Translations under genes and position numbers: made by a program
Assembly: GCA_050013075.1 (NCBI GenBank)
Contig: JBEKFZ010000028.1
Span: 1 to 47,014, forward strand
DNA length: 47,014 nt
Direction of reading: 5' to 3'
DNA from: JBEKIK01 sp050013075
GTDB lineage: Bacteria > Planctomycetota > Planctomycetia > Pirellulales > Thermoguttaceae
In this document: positions 33,040-39,743 of the stretch, one piece after another
How positions within the stretch are numbered: position 1 is the first letter of the stretch
Layout: every line of letters begins with the position of its first letter
Notes under the pieces: generated by a model
Seen by the model: only the letters and a program-made list of their open reading frames with translations
Told to the model about the DNA's origin: nothing
Database searches by the model: none

Positions 33040-34068
33040 TTACTTTGCCGGGCGGATCATGCCGGGCTGGATGTCCAGGTCCAGGCTTTCGATGCGTCCG
33101 GCTTTCAAGCGTTCGACGGCTATCGCGCCCATTACGGCGTTGTCGGTGCATAGGGGCAAGGGTGCGACGTGCAGGCGGACGTTTTGCCGCCGCGACTGTT
33201 CGGTCAGGCGTTGGCGGAGCCGGGCATTGGCCGCCACGCCGCCGCCCACGCAAAGCACGTTCATGCCGGTTTTACGCAGCGCCGCAAAGGCCTTGCCGAC
33301 CAGGCAATCGACAACCGCCTCTTGAAAACTCGCCGCCAGGTCGGCCACTTGCCCGGGCGATGGATTAAAATTGGAGAAATCGGGCTTTCCCGGCCCGGCA
33401 ATCGCGTAGCGTACGGCGGTTTTCAATCCGGAGAAGCTGAAATCCAGGCGATTGTCGTCGCCCAGCAGTGCGCGGGGGAAATTGTGGGCCTTGGGATTAC
33501 CCCCTTCGGCCGCGCGCCCAATGGCAGGCCCGCCCGGATAGGGCAGGCCCAGCATGGCCGCCACCTTGTCGAAGGCCTCGCCCGCGGCATCGTCGATGGT
33601 CGATCCCAACAAATCAAATTCCAATGCGTCTCGGCAGAGGTATAGACTGGTATGGCCGCCGCTGATGATCAGGCCCACGCAAGGAAACACTTCTTCATCG
33701 GCGGCCAGCCGGCAAGCGTAGATGTGGGCTTGGAGGTGGTTGACCGCCAGGAGCGGAATGCCCTGTGCCAGGCAAATTGCCTTGGCGGCGAGGAGTCCCA
33801 CGAGCAATGATCCGGCCAGTCCCGGGGTGTTGGCCACGGCCACGGCATCGATGTTTTTCAGAGTCAGGCCCGCCTTGTGCAGCGTTTCATGGATTACGGG
33901 CAAGATGCGTTCCACGTGCGCCCTGGAGGCGATCTCCGGGACTACACCGCCGAAGCGCCGATGCAGATCGTCTTGCGAGGCCACGACCGAAGAGAGCACT
34001 TCCAGCCGGTCGGTCACAATAGCCGCGGCCGTTTCGTCGCAAGTGGTCTCCAGGGTGAGGATGTTCAT
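33040..34068 (-). CDS. tsaD: tRNA N6-adenosine threonylcarbamoyltransferase TsaD
   Basis: A 342-aa enzyme of the t6A pathway; it moves the threonylcarbamoyl group to A37 of ANN-decoding tRNAs, with TsaB and TsaE. The ASKHA start is MNILTLETTCDETAAAIV. The metal-binding motif is HLQAH (about 109-113). Other conserved parts are GLIISGGHTSLYL, GEAFDKVAAMLGLPYPGGP, FSFSGLKTAVRYA and CVGGGVAANARLR; the C-terminus has PLCTDNAVMGAIA. Length is normal. The ATG at 34068 begins the conserved N-terminus, and a GGATGA-type array starts 5 bp upstream of it. tsaB and tsaE are not in the window. Confidence 0.97.
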   Translation of the reverse strand: MNILTLETTCDETAAAIVTDRLEVLSSVVASQDDLHRRFGGVVPEIASRAHVERILPVIHETLHKAGLTLKNIDAVAVANTPGLAGSLLVGLLAAKAICLAQGIPLLAVNHLQAHIYACRLAADEEVFPCVGLIISGGHTSLYLCRDALEFDLLGSTIDDAAGEAFDKVAAMLGLPYPGGPAIGRAAEGGNPKAHNFPRALLGDDNRLDFSFSGLKTAVRYAIAGPGKPDFSNFNPSPGQVADLAASFQEAVVDCLVGKAFAALRKTGMNVLCVGGGVAANARLRQRLTEQSRRQNVRLHVAPLPLCTDNAVMGAIAVERLKAGRIESLDLDIQPGMIRPAK

Positions 34069-34072
34069 TAGC

Positions 34073-34225
34073 AGGAAGGATGAGGGATGAAGGATGAAGG
34101 ATGAGGGATGAAAACAGCGGACATTTGTTATTTTGGGGTGGGCAGTTTACTGACCACTAATAACCATAAACTGAGAACTGAAAACTGATTACTGAAAACT
34201 GCAGTGAAATCGCTTGCGGTTTCGC
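34073..34225. repeat. Composite of two 7-bp arrays, a GGGCAG hairpin and a CGCTTGCGG repeat
   Basis: AGGAAGG, ATGAGGG, ATGAAGG, ATGAAGG, ATGAGGG, ATGAAAA (34073-34114); a GTGGGCAGTTTACTGACCAC palindrome (34139-34158); then in 7-bp phase ACTGACC, ACTAATA, ACCATAA, ACTGAGA, ACTGAAA, ACTGATT, ACTGAAA (34149-34197); and AATCGCTTGCGGTTTCGC (34208-34225). Confidence 0.88.
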
Positions 34226-34251
34226 GCCGCCCGCCGTCTTTTTCCCGCTCC

Positions 34252-34375
34252 CCGGCCATACTGCGTATGGTGCCCGGTCGCGGCTAAACTTACCTTAATC
34301 CCGCGCTCCCCTTCGGGTCGCGGCTAAACTTACCTTAATCCCGCGCTCCCCTTCGGGTCACGGCTAAACTTACCA
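34252..34375. repeat. CCGGCC hairpin and 40-bp tandem repeat
   Basis: The hairpin CCGGCC-ATAC-TGC-GTAT-GGTGCCCGG (34252-34277) leads into a 40-bp tandem repeat of about 2.5 units; CGGCTAAACTTACC recurs at 34281, 34321 and 34361, with CCGCGCTCCCCTTCGGGT between. The first two units are identical. Confidence 0.88.
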
Positions 34376-34414
34376 CCGTCCACTGCCCACTGTCCGCTGA
34401 CCACTGTCCGCTAT
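34373..34414. repeat. CCACTGT 7-bp array at the ctpA stop codon
   Basis: CCACCGT, CCACTGC, CCACTGT, CCGCTGA, CCACTGT, CCGCTAT, six units in phase. The TAG stop of the protease gene (34411-34413 on the complement) lies in the last unit. Confidence 0.9.
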
Positions 34415-35811
34415 CGGGCGTCTTCCTTTTGTTTTGCCAATTCTTCGGTCAGGTATTTTATTGCCATTTGCAATTGGCGGTCGACAAACGGTTTTTCTTT
34501 TTTGGCGGCCGGGAGGATTTTATCGGCGGCTGCTTTATCGGCGTTTCCATTGCGTAGAATATCGCGATCGCGGCGGTTTTTATGGAGTTCGACCATTTCT
34601 TCATCGTTTAGTTTCAGTTCGAAACCTTTATCCGGCAAAACGCCCCATTCGTCTTGATCCTTGGCATCGGGGAAGTGATGGATGTTTTTGCCGCTGGGGC
34701 GGAAATAGGCGGCGGTGGTGAGTTTCAAGGCGCTTTTGCCGTCCTCCAGTTCGATCACGCTTTGCACGCTGCCTTTTCCCCAGGTGCGTTCGCCCATGAT
34801 TACGGCCCGATTGTGATCTTGCAAGCAGGCCGAGACGATTTCGCTCGCACTGGCGCTAAAACGGTTGACCAGGACGACCATGGGAAAACCCTCGAAAGTG
34901 CCGCTCTTGTGCGCGTCCCAGGAGCGTTCGGGCGAACTGCGGCCTTTGGTGCTGACGATGCGTCCCTCGGAGATGAACAGATCGCTTACTTCGATGGCGG
35001 CATTGAGCAATCCGCCGGGGTTGAAGCGCAAATCGAGGATCAGCCCGCGCACTGCGGCCGATTGCAGTTGCTCCATGGCCCGTTGCAGTTCGCCGGAGGT
35101 GTCGCGGCTGAAGGCGGTCAGGCGGACGTAGCCGATGCGAAGGTTGGGATCGAACATGAAGTCCCATTTTCCGTCGGGTTTCCGGCGTTCGCCCAACACG
35201 GTTTCGACGTGGATTCGCTTGCGGGTGACGCTGATTTGTTCTTTTTTTTCGCCGCCGGGATGGATCACCGTGAGAGTAAGCGTGGTTCCCTCTTTGCCTT
35301 TTAGGCGCTGGGTGGCTTCGTCAAGGGTGAGGTTGTCGGTGCTTTTGCCGTTGATTTCCACGATTCTATCTCCGGCCAGCAATCCGGCCTTATAGGCGGG
35401 CGTGCCGTAGATGGGACTGAGGATTTTCAGTTCGCCGTTGTCGAGCGTAATTTGAATGCCGATGCCGCCGAACTCGCTTTCCACGGCCGTGCGAAGTTGT
35501 TCGATGTCGTTCGGGCCGATGTAGGAGGAGTAGGGATCGAGTTTTTCCATCACGCCGCGGATGGCCGCTTCGATAAGTTCCCGGCGGTCAAGCTCTTGGA
35601 CGTAATTCTCCCGGACTTGATCGATCGAATCGACCAGGAGCTTATACAACTCGTAATCGTTTTCTTCGTGTGATTGTTTGCCGTTTTCCGAATCGGTTTG
35701 TTTTTTTTCGTTTTCTTTAATAGTTTGTTTTTCGTCGGGCAAAGCGGCCGGGCAGGCGCCGCCAAGAAGAAATCCCGCAAGCAGCATCATTACGCAGCAG
35801 CGTCGCAACAT
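34411..35811 (-). CDS. C-terminal processing protease (S41, CtpA/Prc-like)
   Basis: A 466-aa exported serine protease that trims C-termini of envelope proteins. It has a signal peptide (CCVMMLLAGFLLGGACPA), then a Glu/Lys/Asn-rich stretch (about 30-52), an N-terminal helical part with LDPYSSYIGPNDIEQLR, a PDZ domain (about 105-190: PAYKAGLLAGDRIVEINGKS) and the S41 core. The catalytic Ser is in NRFSASASEIVSACLQD (about 315) and the catalytic Lys in GERTWGKGSVQSVI (about 340), 25 or so residues apart as expected. The ATG at 35811 has GGGAG 9 nt upstream. The stop lies in a 7-bp repeat array. Upstream on the same strand is a methyltransferase gene, 24 bp away, so they may be co-transcribed. Confidence 0.93.
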   Translation of the reverse strand: MLRRCCVMMLLAGFLLGGACPAALPDEKQTIKENEKKQTDSENGKQSHEENDYELYKLLVDSIDQVRENYVQELDRRELIEAAIRGVMEKLDPYSSYIGPNDIEQLRTAVESEFGGIGIQITLDNGELKILSPIYGTPAYKAGLLAGDRIVEINGKSTDNLTLDEATQRLKGKEGTTLTLTVIHPGGEKKEQISVTRKRIHVETVLGERRKPDGKWDFMFDPNLRIGYVRLTAFSRDTSGELQRAMEQLQSAAVRGLILDLRFNPGGLLNAAIEVSDLFISEGRIVSTKGRSSPERSWDAHKSGTFEGFPMVVLVNRFSASASEIVSACLQDHNRAVIMGERTWGKGSVQSVIELEDGKSALKLTTAAYFRPSGKNIHHFPDAKDQDEWGVLPDKGFELKLNDEEMVELHKNRRDRDILRNGNADKAAADKILPAAKKEKPFVDRQLQMAIKYLTEELAKQKEDAR

Positions 35812-35835
35812 TATGATAACTCCCAAATGAATAAG

Positions 35836-36471
35836 TTATACTCGAACGTGGTGGACCCAGGCGGGCGGTATGTTGCGCCACACGGCGTCGCGGCGGATTT
35901 CGTGAATTTTCAGCACGTTGTGCATGGCGCGGCGGATGCTGCTGAGGCGTTGCCGTTCGGCCGGGCCGCTTACGATCGCTTTCATGCGCCGCATGGCAAT
36001 GTACTCGAAGAAAGAAAGGGTTCCGCCCGGCGAGAGCAGATTTAGAAATATTTGCAATATCTTTTCCACCAGGTCCGCGGAAAAATTGTTCAAAGGCAGG
36101 CCCGAGACGATCAAATCGTAAGTCGATTCGCAAGGGAGTTCTTGCACCGGGCAGTGCAGTATTCGGGTGCGGCCGGCGACGGACTGGAAATGCGGTTCGG
36201 TTTGAAAGCGGCGCTCGAGCCGGCGTACGAACGAATCGTTTAGCTCGACCAGATCGAGCCGATCAAGGGGCTGCAACACGCTGATAATATGCCGCGTGAC
36301 CGCGCCTGTTCCCGGTCCGACTTCGAGGACCCGCCGCCCTGTTGTCGCGGGTTCGGCCACGAATCGCGCCAAGGCTTTGGCCAAGTGACGACCGCTGGGC
36401 AAGATCGCTCCGGTGGTGTGAAAATTCCGTAAAAACTCGCGAAAAAACAACCCGTATTCAGACATGAGCAT
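35836..36471 (-). CDS. Class I SAM-dependent methyltransferase, possibly phospholipid N-methyltransferase
   Basis: A 211-aa protein with SAM motif I RRVLEVGPGTGAVTRHI (about 46-62), an acidic motif II DLVELNDSFVRRLERRF and motif IV YDLIVSGLPLNNFSADLVEK. The N-terminal FFREFLRNFHTTGAILPSGR is characteristic of PmtA-like phosphatidylethanolamine N-methyltransferases and of rRNA-adenine-methyltransferase-like relatives, so a lipid substrate is likely but not certain. It has no signal peptide or clear membrane segment. The start ATG at 36471 (or 36465) is used. It lies 24 bp upstream of the ctpA-like gene on the same strand. Confidence 0.8.
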   Translation of the reverse strand: MLMSEYGLFFREFLRNFHTTGAILPSGRHLAKALARFVAEPATTGRRVLEVGPGTGAVTRHIISVLQPLDRLDLVELNDSFVRRLERRFQTEPHFQSVAGRTRILHCPVQELPCESTYDLIVSGLPLNNFSADLVEKILQIFLNLLSPGGTLSFFEYIAMRRMKAIVSGPAERQRLSSIRRAMHNVLKIHEIRRDAVWRNIPPAWVHHVRV

Positions 36472-36604
36472 AGCGATGACGTCGGAAAAAATGCAAACCG
36501 GCTTGCTTATAATTGTCCCCCGCGGCAGTTAAACCGCCGCTTAAACAGGGCTAATTCATTACACAAGCAAGATACCCGGTTCATCCGGCGAGTTCAAGGC
36601 GCTA

Positions 36605-37777
36605 TTACTTGATAATGCCTTGGCGGTCCGGTTCCAGAGGCTGGTCAAAAGACGCCTGTATGGTGTTGTTGGGGTTGTTTAGCAATGCGGCGGCCGGCGT
36701 AGTCAAAACCGGTACGCTGTAATCGGCGTAGGAATGAGTAATTGTTGTTTTTTCGGCTTCACGTAACAAGCCGGTCGGCTGTTGGATCGCGGCTTGATTG
36801 CCGGTTTCGGCTTGTTCCTTCGGGCTTTCCACCATTTTTTGCCGGACCGGTTTATCCGCGGCGGTATTCCTGGTTTGAGATTGCCCGGCCACGGGCATGG
36901 GAGGCGCCGGGTCGTTGGATTTTGGAGTTTTTTGCACCTTGCCGACCGTGGAGGGATTCGGTTGACTGTTATTTTTTTGTTGGTGCGGGGGCGGCGGAAG
37001 GATGACGACATTAGCAGTCTTGGCAGTCCCGCTGGGCTTCGTAGTTTTCACAACAGGCTTGGTGACTGACTCTTTCACAACGGTCTGCTTGGGGGTTGCG
37101 GCTTTCACAACGGTCTGCTTGGAGGTTGCGGCTTTCACAACGGTCTGCTTAGGGGTTGACTCTTTCACAACGGATTGATTTGGAGGCATCGTTGAGACAA
37201 TAGTCTGTTTGGTAATTATTTCTTTTACAATATAAGTCTTGGGCGCCGTTTCTTTTACCACATTAGTTTGATTGGGTATGTGGTTATTCAAAAAAGATTG
37301 CTTGGGCATTATCTTCGCCAAGAAAGATGGATTGGGCATTATTTCCTTCACGAAAGACGGGTCGGGCGTTATTTCCTTCACGAAAGATTGGTTGGCGACT
37401 GCCTCGCCCGCCTTTGATTTTTCAAGCCGGGATAGATCCGGGGTGTAAAACTTCGCCATGAGTTGTTTGTCGACAACCGGGGTGTAACCGAGTTCTTCGG
37501 ACCCTGGATGATCCGGAGGCGAAAGGCGATTTATCGTCTCGACCAAGCCGACATATTCTTTTGCACTGAGAATGTCCTTGGCATGTGAGAGAATGTTTCG
37601 TCGCTCGTCCTCTGTGATTTTGCCGTCGTCCATGGCCGCAAGCACCTGGTTTTTGATTTTCTGTTTGGCGGCCAAGGCGGCGGGCCCGGTCGATTGGGCG
37701 GCACTATTGTCGGCTGCAAATCCCAATGCTGCCGCCACCGAAAGCCCAAGAAGCATGGTTTTAATATGGATAGGCAT
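36605..37777 (-). CDS. Exported protein with 10-aa tandem repeats
   Basis: A 390-aa protein not assigned to a known family. It has a signal peptide (HIKTMLLGLSVAAALGFA); a helical N-terminal part (about 30-95); then about eleven degenerate 10-residue repeats (about 125-250) with consensus VVKEATPKQT, most exact in KQTVVKAATSKQTVVKAATP. The last part (about 255-370) is Pro/Gln/Asn-rich, with PPPPHQQKNN, and looks disordered. The ATG at 37777 has GGGGGAT 5-6 nt upstream. It may be a cell-wall or surface linker protein, but no partner is visible. The repeats are encoded by near-identical 30-bp units (for example 37072-37161), which points to recent expansion. Confidence 0.8.
   Translation of the reverse strand: MPIHIKTMLLGLSVAAALGFAADNSAAQSTGPAALAAKQKIKNQVLAAMDDGKITEDERRNILSHAKDILSAKEYVGLVETINRLSPPDHPGSEELGYTPVVDKQLMAKFYTPDLSRLEKSKAGEAVANQSFVKEITPDPSFVKEIMPNPSFLAKIMPKQSFLNNHIPNQTNVVKETAPKTYIVKEIITKQTIVSTMPPNQSVVKESTPKQTVVKAATSKQTVVKAATPKQTVVKESVTKPVVKTTKPSGTAKTANVVILPPPPHQQKNNSQPNPSTVGKVQKTPKSNDPAPPMPVAGQSQTRNTAADKPVRQKMVESPKEQAETGNQAAIQQPTGLLREAEKTTITHSYADYSVPVLTTPAAALLNNPNNTIQASFDQPLEPDRQGIIK
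37072..37161. repeat. 30-bp coding tandem repeats
   Basis: Three nearly identical 30-bp units begin at 37072, 37102 and 37132, each starting CTTTCACAACGGTCTGCTT; weaker units extend on both sides to about 37030 and 37400. They encode the VVK-rich decapeptides. Confidence 0.9.
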
Positions 37778-38293
37778 GAACGATCCCCCCTTAAAAAGTG
37801 GGTAAGGCTAAATTCCCGTCAAAACGATCATGTTACTGAGTCAAATGTGGCATTTTTGGTCATTACGATTGGAATTCTTATTACAATCGTTATAGCTAAA
37901 AGATTCATCGGAATCGGCTTTACCGGAACTTAATGCACAGTCTGCCTAGATGGAATCATCGAGGCGGACTGGCTGGAATAATCGGAATAATCGGCAAAGA
38001 TTTCCACGATTGCCTATCTTGACAAAGTTGCGGGATGTCCGTCGAAGTAGGCGTCAAGAGTTAAAAAGAAGGCGGAAGGCGAACTAAATAGAAGGGTTCA
38101 GGGTTCAGGATTCAGGATTGAGGATTCAGGATTCAGAATTTAGGGTTCAGGATTGAGGTTTTACAGGGGATGGTCAGTTTACTGACCATTTTTTGAAATC
38201 CAAATCGCGAAACCGCAAGCGGTTTCATTAATCCTATAAACTAAATGCCTACAGCCTAAAGTCTAAAGCCTCTGCTTCATCCTTCCATCTGGT
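37778..38293. other. 516-bp intergenic region rich in repeats
   Basis: No gene is supported. A loose inverted pair, AGTCTGCCT...AGGCGGACT, lies at about 37938-37969. The 7-bp array at 38094-38163 is the best in the window: GGGTTCA, GGGTTCA, GGATTCA, GGATTGA, GGATTCA, GGATTCA, GAATTTA, GGGTTCA, GGATTGA, GGTTTTA. Then come the palindrome ATGGTCAGTTTACTGACCAT with a following T run (38170-38194), the palindrome GCGAAACCGC-AA-GCGGTTTC (about 38207-38226), and a CCTAAAG-type 7-bp array (38234-38289). Confidence 0.85.
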
Positions 38294-39472
38294 TTAGAAG
38301 TCGTACCACAGGCCCATGCCGATTTGTTCTTCGTGCGTGCGGAAGAATTGCGGCCAATCGCTCATGCCGTTGAAATATTGCATTCCCAAGCGCACTAGAC
38401 GACCATTGTGTCCGCGCCATTGCAGGCCGGTTTGCACGGTAACATTTCCGCTGTAATTGGTTTCTTGAGAAATCAGGCCGTTAATGGCGAAGAATGGGCT
38501 AGCCCATTGCTGTGTAGGTTCGATAGGACTATATTCCAGGCCGAATTGAAATTTCCAAGGTTCGGCGCCGCCTTCGATGTTAAAGGCATAATCGGCCTCG
38601 CTATACAAGCGGAGGTCCGGATTGATAAAAAAGCCCACGCCGAGCAGCAGACAGTCGCGGACGTAGTTGATCCGATCAAAGGTTTGATTGCGGACCATGT
38701 ATTCGTCGCCGAGGTGGGAGCTGAGGTGATAGTATCCGAATTTTCCCTGCCAAGGCCCCTGTCGCACGGTCAGGGGAACGCCGAAACGGAAATCCGCCGT
38801 ATCCACGTCCCGATCGTGTTCCAGATTCATGCGTACAAAGGCGGCGCCTTCGATGTCTAACTGCCAGCCTTCGGGCCAAGGACTATTGACGGTGCCGTAT
38901 CGCAATATCCCCGCCCGTCCGCCTAAAGTAGCGTCCCACTGCCAACCTATATCCTTTTCATAGACCCATTGAGTGCCAAAGCGAGGTTCTTTGTTGCCGG
39001 CCAGATACGATTGATACAACAAACTGTCGGGGAAGTACTGCCAAGTCCAAGCTTCCTCGAAATACATGGTTTTTTCCGGTTCCAGCGTGATAGGATTAGG
39101 GCTTAAAATGGAATTGGCGCCCGGGGTCGGCGCTGCCGGGGTCGGCGCTATAGTGGTAGGGTACATACCTTGATCGCCTGAGCGTGGAATTGGCGGATAA
39201 GACGTTCCATTCGCGGCCGGATCCCCCTGGACTGCGCCCGGTAAAAGACCGTTGGCAGTCGGTTTTGTGTTTGTTTCGGGATAATTTATTCCTGTTGTAT
39301 TATTGGCCGAAGGTCCTGAGGGAATTAACTCGCCTGATGGAACGGTTAAAAAAGCCGTTGGTTGAGGGGGTTGGGATTGTGGAAGATTTTGGGCTAACAA
39401 TACTTTGCCGCTGCTGCAAACTACCGCCAAAACCGCACAGGTGTAGTAAATGATTGGGCAATTTCGTGACAT
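38294..39472 (-). CDS. DUF1207-like outer-membrane protein
   Basis: A 392-aa exported protein with a signal peptide (YYTCAVLAVVCSSGKVLLAQ), a Pro/Thr/Asn-rich linker (about 35-130), then a beta-rich domain whose strands include RFGTQWVYEKDIGWQWDATL, AGILRYGTVN, GWQLDIEGAAFVRMNLEHDR and RNQTFDRINYVRDCLLLGVG. The C-terminus ends in LWYDF with an aromatic last residue, as in beta-barrel outer-membrane proteins. This agrees with DUF1207, a family seen mainly in planctomycetes and chlamydiae (from memory). The ATG at 39472 has GGAGA about 9 nt upstream. Function unknown, possibly a porin or barrel-type surface protein. Confidence 0.72.
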   Translation of the reverse strand: MSRNCPIIYYTCAVLAVVCSSGKVLLAQNLPQSQPPQPTAFLTVPSGELIPSGPSANNTTGINYPETNTKPTANGLLPGAVQGDPAANGTSYPPIPRSGDQGMYPTTIAPTPAAPTPGANSILSPNPITLEPEKTMYFEEAWTWQYFPDSLLYQSYLAGNKEPRFGTQWVYEKDIGWQWDATLGGRAGILRYGTVNSPWPEGWQLDIEGAAFVRMNLEHDRDVDTADFRFGVPLTVRQGPWQGKFGYYHLSSHLGDEYMVRNQTFDRINYVRDCLLLGVGFFINPDLRLYSEADYAFNIEGGAEPWKFQFGLEYSPIEPTQQWASPFFAINGLISQETNYSGNVTVQTGLQWRGHNGRLVRLGMQYFNGMSDWPQFFRTHEEQIGMGLWYDF

Positions 39473-39743
39473 GAAAAAAGTCTCCGAAAAAAATCTGAGA
39501 AGGGGCATACTATAGCGAACTTCCCCCGGCAAGGGGAGAGCGGTTTTTTTAGATTCCTAAGTGCTTTTATGGCAATTATTTATGGCGACAGGATGCCCTC
39601 TTTAATATTGGTTTGCCGCCTGCTGCCGGCTAAATTACCGACAAAAATACACTCACAAAAATACTGTATAATCATAATCATCTTTGCACTCGCGGATGGC
39701 TTGGTTGCCTTGCAGGATCACGAAGGAAAGGCGATTTGACGAC

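Noticed and set aside
34276..34375. A CRISPR array in the 40-bp repeat
   Set aside because: Units are directly adjacent, with no variable spacers and no cas genes.
37030..37400. A CRISPR array
   Set aside because: The 30-bp units are contiguous coding repeats without spacers.
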